Assembly (NCBI RefSeq): GCF_039544305.1
Contig: NZ_BAABLK010000037.1
Location: 1-64,000 of the forward strand
Direction of reading: 5' to 3'
Source: Paeniglutamicibacter antarcticus_C
GTDB taxonomy: Bacteria; Actinomycetota; Actinomycetes; Actinomycetales; Micrococcaceae
Length of the DNA: 64,000 bases
Positions 25,606-34,467 of this stretch are shown piece by piece. The translations under genes were made by a program, and so were the position numbers. Position 1 is the stretch's first letter. The number at the start of each line of letters is the position of its first letter. The notes below the pieces were generated by a model that was not told the DNA's origin, ran no database searches, and saw nothing but the letters and a program-made list of their open reading frames with translations.

Positions 25606-27855
25606 GTGGCTGAGCCAGAAGATCCACGCAACCCAGGCAAGGAACATCCCCAGCCGATGGTGGAGCGCAGCCGTTTCGGTGTCTCCGAGCGCCGCAAGGA
25701 TCCGGTGGCCGAGGAATTCCGTCCCCCGATCACCAGCAGTGAACTGAGCAAGGCGCCGGCCGAACTCTCGAGCCATCCGACCCCCACGGTCAATTGGCGC
25801 GTCTTCATCACCGCGGCGCTGATCATCCTCGGCTTTTCCCTCTGGGCCATCCTGATGCCCGACAGCGCCGAATCCACGATGCGTACCGCGGTCTCCTGGA
25901 TTTCCATCAACCTGGGCTGGTACTACGTCGTGACGATCACCCTGGTTGTGGCCTTTGTTCTGTGGGTCGCCTTCTCCAAGGAAGGCAGCGTCCGACTGGG
26001 CCCGGACCATTCCCGGCCGCAGTACAACCTCTTCACTTGGGTCGCGATGCTCTTTGCCGCCGGGGTGGGCATCGACATGCTCTTCTATTCGGTGACCGGG
26101 CCGATCAGCCAGTACATCTCCCCGCCCGCGGCCGATCCGCGCTCCGCAGCCGCGGCCCAGGACGCGGTGGTGTGGACGATGTTCCACTACGGCATTGCCG
26201 GCTGGTCGATGTATGCGTTGCTGGGCATGGCCATGGGTTACTTCGCCTACCGCTGGGGAATGCCGCTTTCCATCCGAGCCGTCCTCTACCCATTGCTGGG
26301 CAAACGCGTGCGCGGGGTGACCGGCGATGTCATCGACGTCTTCGCGCTGGTAGGCACCGTATTCGGTGTTGCCACCTCAATGGGGATCGGCGTGGTGCTG
26401 CTGAACGTCGGTTTCTCCTGGCTCTTCGGCCTGCCCGAGGGCCTGGCGCTGCAGATCGCCTTGGTGCTGGTCGCGGTGATCATGACCATCGCGGCGTGCA
26501 CCTCCGGGGTGGACAAGGGCATCCGGCTGATCTCCGAGCTGAACCTCTGGTCCGCCGCGGCCATGATGCTCTACATCCTGATCACCGGCAACACCTCCTT
26601 TTTGCTCACGGCCATCGTGGAGAACATCGGGCGCTTCATCTTCACGCTGCCCGAGCGCACGCTGCAGACCTTCGCCTACGAGCCCGACGGATCGGAATGG
26701 ATGGCCGGTTGGACGCTGTTCTTCTGGGCTTTCTGGCTGGCCTGGGGGCCGTTCGTGGGGTTGTTCCTGGCTCGTATTTCCCGCGGTCGCACGCTGCGCG
26801 AGTTCGTCATCGCCGCGATTTCCGCGCCGGTATTGTGTGACTTCTTCATCGTCTCGATCTTCGGCAACAGTGCCCTGGGCGAGGTGCTGGGCGGAAACGA
26901 GGAGTTTGCGAAGCTGGCCGTGGAGAGCCCCGAACACGGGTGGTACGCGCTGCTGGAAATGTTCCCCGGTGCCCCGTTCCTGATTGGCCTGGCAACCCTC
27001 TCCGGGCTGCTCTTTTATTTGACCAGTGCCAACTCCGGTGCCATGGTGATGTCCAACTTCTCCTCCTCGATCCCGGACCCCACGGTGGACGGGGCCAAGT
27101 GGCTGCGCATCTTCTGGGCGCTGATCACCGCGGTGCTGACCATCTCGATGCTGGTGGCCGGCGGGGTGGCGACGATGGAATACGCGACGTTGATCTTCGC
27201 CCTGCCGGTGACGATCATCGCCTACCTGGTCATGGCCTCCTTCTCCAAGGTCTTGCGGATGGAGCGGGCCGAACGCGAGGGCCAGGTCCTGCGCCGTCGC
27301 ACGGTGGCGGCGCACGGCGGGCAGACCCCGGAGAAGACATGGCGCCAGCGACTGGGGCAGCTGCGTGCCTACCCTTCGAACAAGGCGGTCGCCCAGTTCA
27401 TGGACAAGGTCATCCATCCCGCACTGCTGGAAGTGGTCGAGGAGTTCAAGGAGCTAGGATACGACGCCGAGCTCACCTCGGCGTCCAATGCCCAAACCAA
27501 CATCGACGAACACACCTTGATGGTGCACATGGAGGACCACCGCAACTTCCACTACCAGGTGGCGGCCGTGGAGGCACCGGCACCGATGTTCGGTGCACGC
27601 AGCATGTCACGGGAAACCGACGTGTACTTCCGTCTTGAGGTCTTCACCCAGACCGGAACCGAGGGCTATGACCTGATGGGGTTGAGCAAGCAGCAGGTCA
27701 TCAACGACGTGTTGGACCGTTACGAGGCCCACCTCTCGTTCCTGGCGTACACCTCCCAGCGGGACCTATCCTCGATGCTGACGCCACCGAGGCCACCAAC
27801 GGGCATGATCCCGCAGATCGTCGAGGATCCGGACGGGGAGGACGGCCGGGACTAG
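25606..27855 (+). CDS. BCCT family transporter with long C-terminal tail (BetT-like)
   Basis: The 749-residue protein has about 12 membrane segments (roughly residues 65-560), the BCCT Trp motif (GWTLFFWAFWLAWGPFVGLFLARISRG) and a cytosolic tail of about 190 residues as in BetT choline transporters. The substrate-region motif reads GVGIDMLFYSVTGPISQY; the usual SVAEP is SVTGP here, so the substrate may differ from choline. The frame runs open from 25216, but GTG at 25606 with AAAGGAGA six bases upstream is the likely start. Location and IclR neighbour suggest inducible uptake of a quaternary amine. Confidence 0.85.
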   Translation: MAEPEDPRNPGKEHPQPMVERSRFGVSERRKDPVAEEFRPPITSSELSKAPAELSSHPTPTVNWRVFITAALIILGFSLWAILMPDSAESTMRTAVSWISINLGWYYVVTITLVVAFVLWVAFSKEGSVRLGPDHSRPQYNLFTWVAMLFAAGVGIDMLFYSVTGPISQYISPPAADPRSAAAAQDAVVWTMFHYGIAGWSMYALLGMAMGYFAYRWGMPLSIRAVLYPLLGKRVRGVTGDVIDVFALVGTVFGVATSMGIGVVLLNVGFSWLFGLPEGLALQIALVLVAVIMTIAACTSGVDKGIRLISELNLWSAAAMMLYILITGNTSFLLTAIVENIGRFIFTLPERTLQTFAYEPDGSEWMAGWTLFFWAFWLAWGPFVGLFLARISRGRTLREFVIAAISAPVLCDFFIVSIFGNSALGEVLGGNEEFAKLAVESPEHGWYALLEMFPGAPFLIGLATLSGLLFYLTSANSGAMVMSNFSSSIPDPTVDGAKWLRIFWALITAVLTISMLVAGGVATMEYATLIFALPVTIIAYLVMASFSKVLRMERAEREGQVLRRRTVAAHGGQTPEKTWRQRLGQLRAYPSNKAVAQFMDKVIHPALLEVVEEFKELGYDAELTSASNAQTNIDEHTLMVHMEDHRNFHYQVAAVEAPAPMFGARSMSRETDVYFRLEVFTQTGTEGYDLMGLSKQQVINDVLDRYEAHLSFLAYTSQRDLSSMLTPPRPPTGMIPQIVEDPDGEDGRD

Positions 27856-28045
27856 ATAGCGCCTGCCGCCTCGGAGTAGTGAATCGGCCGGTGTGCTCCG
27901 TGGTGGCGTTTCGGTGCCACCAGAGAGCGTTGATGGGTTCGGGAGCGCGGCGATGGCTTGGGTCGCATGCTCCCCTGGGCGCGAAGCTGGGAAGACATGA
28001 TTTTTCCTGCATTTTGCGTGCCCAGAATCCTGTTTGGCCAAACCA

Positions 28046-28075
28046 TTGACATGTGACGGGGAGCCCACCTAGAGT
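28046..28075 (+). promoter_or_regulatory. Promoter of the one-carbon/dimethylglycine operon
   Basis: TTGACA (28046-28051), an 18-base spacer and TAGAGT (28070-28075) make a plausible sigma-70-type promoter 64 bases before the start codon at 28139. The -35 is perfect and the -10 is moderate. A motif shared with the gntR promoter (GTATATCAG at 28081) lies just after it. Confidence 0.5.
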
Positions 28076-28080
28076 CTGTT

Positions 28081-28089
28081 GTATATCAG
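28081..28089 (+). promoter_or_regulatory. Putative GntR operator (GTATATCAG)
   Basis: GTATATCAG directly follows the promoter of the cyclohydrolase-folD-purU-dmg operon. The same nine bases occur at 33968-33976 in front of the GntR gene that closes this cluster. A shared operator, blocking transcription until an inducer binds the GntR protein, would explain both. Confidence 0.4.
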
Positions 28090-28138
28090 TTGTGTGTCTG
28101 AAAAGCAGTGTTAATGCGATGCCATCCAAGGGGTTCTT

Positions 28139-28768
28139 TTGCTCGATATCAGAAGTGAATCAGTCGGTAGCCTGATCGAGGGAGTTGGACGGCGGACCGC
28201 GTCTCCCGGTGGGGGAACCGTCGCTGGGCTGCAGGCAGCATTCGCTGCAGGACTATTGCGCATGGTGGCGAACTATACGCAGGGAGCAAGGTTTGAGAAC
28301 GTAGCCACGGCAGTTGCCATCATCCTGGGTGAACTCGAGGTGCTGGAATCGCGTGCGCTCGGGGCCGCCAATGACGATGCCCGGGCCTTCGACGTGGTGG
28401 GCAGGGCCTACGCGGCCAAAACCGGCGACGGCTTCGGCCCCATGGAACGTACCGCGGCCATCGCCCGGGCCTTGGACGGCGCCGCAGATGCTCCGGCCGC
28501 GACCATCATGATCTGCGGAGAATTGGTGGCGCTCGCCGAGGAACTTGCCCCCATCGCCAATCAGGGCGTCATTGCCGACGTGGCTGCTGCCGCGGCATCG
28601 GTTGGCGCTGCGCTCTCCACCTCGGTCATCAATCTTGAATCGAACCTATCCGCGGTGGAGGACCCGGCCCGCGTGCGGCACTTTGAGCGGATTCTGCAGA
28701 ACGTTTCCTTGGTGCGCAACCGCGCCGATATCCTGGTCGAGTCGGTTCGAAACCCGGTGCCGGCATGA
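28139..28768 (+). CDS. Cyclodeaminase/cyclohydrolase family protein (methenyl-THF cyclohydrolase)
   Basis: The 209-residue protein belongs to the formiminotransferase-cyclodeaminase C-terminal family: TASPGGGTVAGLQAAFAAGL near residue 20 and ANDDARAFDVVGRAY near 77. Stand-alone members can act as methenyl-THF cyclohydrolases (FchA). It starts at TTG 28139 with AAGGGG at 28128-28133; the nearby ATG codons are out of frame. It overlaps folD by ATGA. In this operon it should convert 5,10-methenyl-THF to 10-formyl-THF, a step the neighbouring FolD may have lost. Confidence 0.82.
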   Translation: MLDIRSESVGSLIEGVGRRTASPGGGTVAGLQAAFAAGLLRMVANYTQGARFENVATAVAIILGELEVLESRALGAANDDARAFDVVGRAYAAKTGDGFGPMERTAAIARALDGAADAPAATIMICGELVALAEELAPIANQGVIADVAAAAASVGAALSTSVINLESNLSAVEDPARVRHFERILQNVSLVRNRADILVESVRNPVPA

Positions 28769-29625
28769 GCGCCGCAGTGCTCGACGGGCGGTTAGTGGCC
28801 TCAAAAATCACCGAATGCTCCATCTCGAGCGTTGCGGAACTCACCCGGAACGGGGAACAGCGCACCCTATACATTCTCAGTGCAACCAGCGACCCCTCCA
28901 GCACGTCATACGTTCAGGCGCTCTTGCGCCACGGGGCCCGCGTCGGTGTCCGGGTCAACGTTGAACGTCTCGACCCGGGATCCGGCGCCGAAGAGGTTCG
29001 CAGTGCGTTAATACGTGCCAGCGACGATCCCTCGATACACGGCATCATCGTGCAGACCCCCTTGCCCCCGGGCGTGGACCTGCGTGATGTCGCGGACGCC
29101 ATCGCCATGGATAAGGACGTTGACGGGGCCAACCCGCACTCCCTGAGCAACTGGATCTCCGGAGGCAGCGGGTTTGCCCCGGCTACTGCCTCGGCCGTCA
29201 TTGAACTGCTGGACCAACACGGCATCGAGCTGGAAGGTTCGAGAGTGACGGTCGTGGGTAGGTCCTCGGTGGTGGGCAAGCCACTGCTGCACCTGTTCCT
29301 GAACCGGGACGCAACGGTCACGGTGGCGCATTCGAAGACCCGGGACTTGGCTGCAGCAACCCGCGGGGCCTCGATCGTCGTAGCCGCCGCGGGCCACCCG
29401 GGTTTGATCACCGGTGAGCACGTCGGTGAAGGTGCCGTGGTCATCGACGTGGGCACCAACTTCACCCCGGAGGGGCACTTGACCGGTGACGTCGACACTG
29501 GATCCGTCGCTACCAAGGCTGCCGCGCTGAGCCCGGTTCCAGGGGGCATCGGATCGGTCACCACGGCATTGCTGTTCCGCAATACCGTCATCGGGCCTAC
29601 AGCCAGGCCGCTGCTGCCTCTCTAG
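28765..29625 (+). CDS. folD: FolD-like methylene-THF dehydrogenase, cyclohydrolase Lys missing
   Basis: The 286-residue protein is a FolD homologue: GIIVQTPLPPGV with the conserved Gln, MDKDVDGANP, the NADP-binding VVGRSSVVGKP and the C-terminal PVPGGIGSVTTALL. The N-terminal catalytic motif, normally YVxxKxK, reads YVQALLR, so the Lys (Lys54 in E. coli FolD) needed for cyclohydrolase activity is Leu. It is therefore probably a dehydrogenase only, with the overlapping upstream gene supplying the cyclohydrolase. It oxidises methylene-THF produced by dimethylglycine oxidase downstream. Confidence 0.85.
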   Translation: MSAAVLDGRLVASKITECSISSVAELTRNGEQRTLYILSATSDPSSTSYVQALLRHGARVGVRVNVERLDPGSGAEEVRSALIRASDDPSIHGIIVQTPLPPGVDLRDVADAIAMDKDVDGANPHSLSNWISGGSGFAPATASAVIELLDQHGIELEGSRVTVVGRSSVVGKPLLHLFLNRDATVTVAHSKTRDLAAATRGASIVVAAAGHPGLITGEHVGEGAVVIDVGTNFTPEGHLTGDVDTGSVATKAAALSPVPGGIGSVTTALLFRNTVIGPTARPLLPL

Positions 29626-29651
29626 GCGCCCAGCATCAAAACTCCCACCAT

Positions 29652-29676
29652 CGAACCGGGCACCATCCCCGGTTCG
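29652..29676 (+). other. Hairpin between folD and purU
   Basis: Exact 9-bp arms CGAACCGGG (29652-29660) and CCCGGTTCG (29668-29676) with a 7-base loop sit in the 83-base folD-purU gap. No T-run follows, so it is more likely an mRNA-processing or partial-attenuation element than an operon end. Confidence 0.35.
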
Positions 29677-29708
29677 CCCCTGATCCGATAAGCCAAGGAG
29701 CCCCCGCC

Positions 29709-30629
29709 ATGACATATTTGCCGTCCACCATCGCCTCCGGGACCACGAGCCTGCTCACCGCCCGCGAGATACCGGCCACAACCGAGCACGCGGTCCTGAC
29801 GCTTTCCTGCCCGCAACGCAGCGGCATCGTCCACTCAGTTTCCAAGTTCCTCTTCGAACGGGGCTTTGACATCGTCGAACACCAGCAGTTCGACGATTCG
29901 GCGCAACGGCGGCTGTATCTGCGAACCGCCTTCATCCAGAACGAGAAGGCGGAAACCGTCGAAGACCTCGTTCGTGACTTTGCCCGGGTGGCCGACGAAT
30001 TCTCGATGGACTTCAGCTTCCACGACGGAACTAAGCCCAGGGTGCTGGTCATGGTCTCCAAGATGGGCCACTGCCTCAACGACTTGATTTTCCGGTGGAC
30101 CACCGGAACCCTGGCCGCCGATCTGGTCGCCGTGGTTTCCAACCACGAGACCCTGCGCCCCATGGCCGAAGCCGCCGGCCTGCCCTTCATCTACATCCCG
30201 GTGACTGCTGAAACCAAGCCCGAGGCCGAGGCGCGGCTGCTTGATGCCATCAAGGACCACCATGCGGACCTGGTGGTCCTGGCCAGGTACATGCAGATCC
30301 TCTCCCCGGAACTCAGCTCGCAGTTGGCCGGGAAGGCCATCAACATCCACCACTCCTTCCTGCCGGGATTCAAGGGGGCCCGCCCCTACCACCAGGCGCA
30401 CGCCCGTGGGGTCAAGCAGATCGGCGCCACCGCGCATTACATCACCGATGACTTGGATGAGGGTCCGATCATCGAACAAGAAGTCATCAGGGTGGACCAC
30501 CGGCTCAGCCCCCAGGAACTGGCCATGGTGGGCCGGGACAACGAGGCCCTTGCACTGTCCAAGGCCGTGCGGCTACACGTGGAAAACCGCGTCTTGCTCG
30601 ATGGGCTGCGGACCATCACCTTCACCTAG
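29709..30629 (+). CDS. purU: Formyltetrahydrofolate deformylase
   Basis: The 306-residue protein has an N-terminal ACT domain (about 28-105: AVLTLSCPQRSGIVHSVSKFL) and a formyltransferase-fold domain with catalytic INIHHSFLPGFKGA and GATAHYITDDLDEGPII. PurU hydrolyses 10-formyl-THF to formate and THF. Here it most likely recycles THF for dimethylglycine oxidase, encoded next. AAGGAG at 29695-29700 precedes the ATG. Confidence 0.93.
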   Translation: MTYLPSTIASGTTSLLTAREIPATTEHAVLTLSCPQRSGIVHSVSKFLFERGFDIVEHQQFDDSAQRRLYLRTAFIQNEKAETVEDLVRDFARVADEFSMDFSFHDGTKPRVLVMVSKMGHCLNDLIFRWTTGTLAADLVAVVSNHETLRPMAEAAGLPFIYIPVTAETKPEAEARLLDAIKDHHADLVVLARYMQILSPELSSQLAGKAINIHHSFLPGFKGARPYHQAHARGVKQIGATAHYITDDLDEGPIIEQEVIRVDHRLSPQELAMVGRDNEALALSKAVRLHVENRVLLDGLRTITFT

Positions 30630-30701
30630 ATCTTCGATCACTTCAACGACTTGCGGAGCCACCCCATGGCACCCGCATCCAACGCCTAAGGAAGAACCAC
30701 C

Positions 30702-33203
30702 ATGAAATCACCACGCGTCGTCATCATCGGAGCCGGAATCGTCGGGGCCAACCTGGCCGACGAACTCACCCAGCGCGGCTGGAACAACATCACGGTCCTG
30801 GACAAGGGCCCGATTCCGTTGACGGGCGGCTCCACCTCACACGCCCCGGGGTTGGTTTTCCAGACCAACGCCTCCAAGACCATGACCGAATTCGCTGCCT
30901 ACACGGGGCAAAAGCTCGCTTCCCTGATGCGCGGGGGCGAGAGCGCGTTCAACCAGGTGGGCGGGCTGGAGGTGGCCACCACCGAAGCCCGGATGCAGGA
31001 GCTGAAGCGCCGCCAGGGGTGGGCCACTTCATGGGGGCTGGAGGCACGATTGGTGGACTCAGCCGAGGCCAAGGCGTTGCACCCGCTGATCGACGAAGAC
31101 CAGGTCCTCGGCGCACTGCACATCCCCAGCGACGGACTGGCTTCCTCGGTGCTCGCCGTTGAGCTGCTGCGCGAGCGCGCCGAGGCCCGCGGCGCGGTGT
31201 TCATTGGTTCGGCGCCGGTGACCGGAGTTGACCGCAAGGACGGACGGGTCACCGGGGTGCGCAGCGGCGACACGGTCTTCCCCGCGGATATCGTGGTCTC
31301 GGCGGCGGGGTTCTGGGGACCGGCGGTGGGGGACCTGATCGGGATGAAGGTCCCGCTGGTGCCGCTGGCACACCAATACATCACCACCTCGCCGCTGGCG
31401 CCGCTGAACGGGTCGGCCGCGGCATCGCGCACCACCAGCGGGACCGGGAACAATGCCGGCCTGCCGATCTTGCGCCACCAGGATGAGGACCTGTACTTCA
31501 GGGAGCACGGAGATCGGCTCGGCATTGGCTCCTACGCCCACCGTGCCATCCCCGTGGGCTACGACGAGATGCCCAACACCGGGGAGATCACCGAGCACAA
31601 CATGCCCTCGCGCATGCCCTTTACCTCCGAGGACTTCGAGGGGCCGTGGAAGAACTGCCAACTGCTGCTGCCGTCCCTGCACAACGCCACCTTCGAAGAT
31701 GCCTTCAACGGGATATTCTCCTTCACCCCCGACGGGGGATCGCTGGTCGGCGAATCCCGCGATCTGCGTGGCTTCTTCATCGCAGAGGCCGTCTGGGTCA
31801 CGCACTCCGCCGGCGTCGCCAAGGCCGTGGCCGAACTATTGGTCAACGGCCGCTCGGAAACGGATCTGCGGGAACTGGATGTCGCCCGGTTCGAGGAGCT
31901 GCAGCTGCAGTCCGACTACGTCCTGGAGACCTCGCAGCAGAACTTCGACGAGATCTACGACATCCGCCACCCCCTGGAACCGCGCACCTCCCCGCGGGAG
32001 CTTCGGGTCTCGCCCTTCCACCAGCGCCAGGTCGAGCTCGGTGCCTTCTTCCTGGAAACGGCCGGTTGGGAGCGCCCGCAGTGGTACGAAGCCAACGCGC
32101 ACCTTCTGGCCGGATTGCCCGAGGACTGGCAGCCGCCGGCACGCGATGAATGGAGCGCGAAGTTCGAATCGCCGATCGCAGCGGTCGAAGCCCATGCCAC
32201 CCGCACCAACGTTGCGATGTACGACATGACCGCGCTGAAGCGACTCGAGGTCTCGGGCCCCGGTGCGCTGGCCCTGTTGCAGAAACTGACCACCAGTGGG
32301 CTGGACAAGTCCCTTGGTTCGGTGACCTACACCTTGATGCTCGACGAGGAAGCGGGTGTGAAGAGCGACCTGACGGTGGCCCGCATCGAGGATAACCTCT
32401 TCCAGGTGGGGGCCAACGGCGGCCTGGACCTTGACTACATCTCCAAGCATGCGGCCGACCAAACCGCGGCCACCCCGGAACTCTGGAGCCAGGTGCGCGA
32501 CACCACCGGGGAAACCTGCTGCATCGGTGTCTGGGGCCCCCGGGCCCGTGACCTGGTCCAGAAGCTGACGGCCCAGGACCTGACCAACGACGGATTGAAG
32601 TACTTCCGTGCGGCAAGCACCAGCATCTCGGGGATCCCGGTGCGCATGATGCGCCTGTCCTATGTCGGGGAGCTGGGCTGGGAGATCTACGCGACGGCGG
32701 ACTTCGGGCTGCGTCTGTGGGATATCTTGTGGGAAGCGGGTGAAGATCTTGGCGTGATAGCCGCAGGCCGCGGCGCCTTCAACAGCCTGAGGTTGGAGAA
32801 GGGTTACCGTTCCTGGGGCAGTGACATGGACACCAGCCATGATCCGTTCGCTGCCGGACTGGGATTCGCGGTGCGGGCGGCCAAGGAGGGCTACGTTGGC
32901 AAGGAAGCCGCCGAGAAGCGCCGCAACGAGCCAGCCGCCAGGCGCCTGCGCTGCCTGACGGTCGATGACGGTACGTCGATGGTGCTGGGCAAGGAACCGG
33001 TGTTCCACAATGGCAGCAACGTCGGTTACGTCACCAGTGCGGCCTTCGGGCACACCGTGCACAAGCCTGTGGCCTACGCCTGGCTCCCGGTCGAAATGCA
33101 GGAAGGGGACAAAGTGGAAATCAGTTACTTCGGGAAAATGATCGAGGCGAGCATCGTCTCGGAACCGCTGGTCGATCCGGAGATGGTCAAGATCCGGGCC
33201 TGA
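30702..33203 (+). CDS. Dimethylglycine oxidase (FAD oxidase-GcvT fusion)
   Basis: The 833-residue protein joins an N-terminal FAD-dependent amine oxidase (GAGIVG at 10-15, GGSTSHAPGLV near 42-52, the usual flavin-linking His region) to a C-terminal folate-binding GcvT-like half (about 430-830, VGELGWEIYA). This is the layout of Arthrobacter dimethylglycine oxidase, which converts dimethylglycine to sarcosine and traps the methyl carbon as 5,10-methylene-THF. The three preceding genes process that folate product. Sarcosine dehydrogenase has the same layout and cannot be ruled out. AAGGAAG precedes the ATG. Confidence 0.88.
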   Translation: MKSPRVVIIGAGIVGANLADELTQRGWNNITVLDKGPIPLTGGSTSHAPGLVFQTNASKTMTEFAAYTGQKLASLMRGGESAFNQVGGLEVATTEARMQELKRRQGWATSWGLEARLVDSAEAKALHPLIDEDQVLGALHIPSDGLASSVLAVELLRERAEARGAVFIGSAPVTGVDRKDGRVTGVRSGDTVFPADIVVSAAGFWGPAVGDLIGMKVPLVPLAHQYITTSPLAPLNGSAAASRTTSGTGNNAGLPILRHQDEDLYFREHGDRLGIGSYAHRAIPVGYDEMPNTGEITEHNMPSRMPFTSEDFEGPWKNCQLLLPSLHNATFEDAFNGIFSFTPDGGSLVGESRDLRGFFIAEAVWVTHSAGVAKAVAELLVNGRSETDLRELDVARFEELQLQSDYVLETSQQNFDEIYDIRHPLEPRTSPRELRVSPFHQRQVELGAFFLETAGWERPQWYEANAHLLAGLPEDWQPPARDEWSAKFESPIAAVEAHATRTNVAMYDMTALKRLEVSGPGALALLQKLTTSGLDKSLGSVTYTLMLDEEAGVKSDLTVARIEDNLFQVGANGGLDLDYISKHAADQTAATPELWSQVRDTTGETCCIGVWGPRARDLVQKLTAQDLTNDGLKYFRAASTSISGIPVRMMRLSYVGELGWEIYATADFGLRLWDILWEAGEDLGVIAAGRGAFNSLRLEKGYRSWGSDMDTSHDPFAAGLGFAVRAAKEGYVGKEAAEKRRNEPAARRLRCLTVDDGTSMVLGKEPVFHNGSNVGYVTSAAFGHTVHKPVAYAWLPVEMQEGDKVEISYFGKMIEASIVSEPLVDPEMVKIRA

Positions 33204-33223
33204 TTCCGCGCCTTAAAAACCGA

Positions 33224-33255
33224 GAAGACCGCCGGGTGGTTCCCCGGCGGTCTTC
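33224..33255. terminator. Bidirectional terminator
   Basis: Exact 13-bp arms GAAGACCGCCGGG (33224-33236) and CCCGGCGGTCTTC (33243-33255) with a 6-base loop lie between the convergent dimethylglycine oxidase and GntR genes. On the minus strand the stem is followed by TCGGTTTTTAAGG, a proper rho-independent tail for the GntR transcript; on the plus strand the tail is C-rich. Confidence 0.75.
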
Positions 33256-33266
33256 CCCCATGACCG

Positions 33267-33956
33267 CTACAAGGCCGCGCGGACGCGGTCCTCAAAATGG
33301 GTCACGTGGTCCTCGGCCAGCCGTGCCGCCAGTTCCGGTTCCCCGTTGATGATGGCCCGCAACAGCTCGGCGTGCTCATTGACGTGGCCCTGGATGGGAT
33401 CTAGCCCGCTGAGGACAAAGTTCCACATGCGCTGGGAGAGATAGAAGTACTGGATCAGCGTGGCTTCCACGTAGCTGTTGCGCATGAGCGTGTAGACCAC
33501 GCGGTGGATGCGTCCGTCCAGGTCCACGGAGAGACGGTTCGAGGCGAAATCCTGGTCCTCTATGTCATCCAGGCAGGTCCTCAGGAGTTCGCGGTCCTCA
33601 TCCGTGGCCTGCTCCGCGGCGCGTCGGGCGGCAAAGGCCTCAAGTAGGCGGCGCGCATCGGAGATGTTCTTGAGGTCGCGGATATTGACGTCGGCAATAA
33701 TGGTCCCACGGCGCGGAAAGACCTTGAGCATCCGGTCCGATTCCAGGCGTTTGACCGCTTCACGCATCGGGGTCCGGCCCACGGCAAGTTCGCGCATCAG
33801 CGCTTCCTCATCCAGGGCGGTTCCCGGAGGCAGGCGCATGTCGATGATGCGCTCGCGCAACTCCAGATAGGCGCGTTCTGCCTGGGTTGTGCCCGGTGAG
33901 ACGGTGCTTGCCACGATTCCTGGCCCTTTCGCCGAGTATGCGATCCGGATTTTCAT
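33267..33956 (-). CDS. GntR family regulator (FCD domain)
   Basis: The 229-residue protein has a GntR winged helix (residues about 24-85: ERAYLELRERIIDMRLPPGTALDEEALMRELAVGRTPMREAVKRLE) and an FCD effector domain with metal-binding His/Asp positions. It faces the operon ending with dimethylglycine oxidase and probably controls it and itself, since both promoters contain GTATATCAG. A GTG at 33914 is an alternative start giving 215 residues. Confidence 0.85.
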   Translation of the reverse strand: MKIRIAYSAKGPGIVASTVSPGTTQAERAYLELRERIIDMRLPPGTALDEEALMRELAVGRTPMREAVKRLESDRMLKVFPRRGTIIADVNIRDLKNISDARRLLEAFAARRAAEQATDEDRELLRTCLDDIEDQDFASNRLSVDLDGRIHRVVYTLMRNSYVEATLIQYFYLSQRMWNFVLSGLDPIQGHVNEHAELLRAIINGEPELAARLAEDHVTHFEDRVRAAL

Positions 33957-33967
33957 CCGTTCCTAGG

Positions 33968-33976
33968 TATATCAGA
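33968..33976 (+). promoter_or_regulatory. Putative GntR operator (second GTATATCAG copy)
   Basis: GTATATCAG lies 11 bases upstream of the gntR start codon, where a bound repressor would block its own transcription. It is identical to the copy at 28081-28089 after the one-carbon operon promoter. Confidence 0.4.
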
Positions 33977-34408
33977 GAAGGCAGGTCCGCGGGTGCGCCG
34001 ACCAACATGTGGATCATTGGACCAGGACGGGCCCGTGCATCGCCCCGTCCGCGTTCAACGCCCAGCTCGGGAATGGGCGGTGCCAATCCGCGGCAAGGGG
34101 GCCCGAACCACCGCCATCGAGCACTCCGAACACATGTCCATGGGCCCATGGAGTATGGGGCTGAGGAATGAGGGCCAGGCAAGAATTCCGGAACGTCTGC
34201 CACTCGCTGGGGCGGGCAGAGTTGATTTCACTCTGGGTGCGCCCTGATTCCCCTGAACCGGGCGGAAGGGTGCCGTCGATCCGACGCGGCCCATCAGCAT
34301 CGTGCGTACAGAAACTCGCCTCATCTTGTTGCGTAATGCGCGAACAGTTGCATACTGCGTAACGTTGCCAACAATTGCTGACAAGGGCAATCGCGACCGA
34401 TAGTCTTA

Positions 34409-34424
34409 CGTGACCAGCGTCACG
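34409..34424 (+). promoter_or_regulatory. Inverted repeat upstream of fdhA
   Basis: CGTGAC and GTCACG arms separated by CAGC form an exact 16-base inverted repeat 43 bases before the fdhA start. It is a candidate operator; no cognate regulator can be named from the sequence. Confidence 0.35.
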
Positions 34425-34467
34425 ATGGGCTGGTGACCATCGGCAATCAGCTACCGGGAGCAAATCA

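Larger units (their letters stand above)
33957..34467. other. Intergenic region between gntR and fdhA
   Basis: About 510 bases without a credible gene; the open frames lack family-like sequence. It holds the divergent control regions: GTATATCAG at 33968-33976 near the gntR start, a perfect 16-bp palindrome TCCATGGGCCCATGGA at 34137-34152, and CGTGAC/GTCACG arms at 34409-34414 and 34419-34424, 43 bases before the fdhA ATG. Confidence 0.5.

Noticed and set aside
34137..34152. Perfect palindrome TCCATGGGCCCATGGA as an operator
   Set aside because: It is far from both flanking start codons and palindromes of this length occur by chance in GC-rich DNA; noted only within the intergenic entry.
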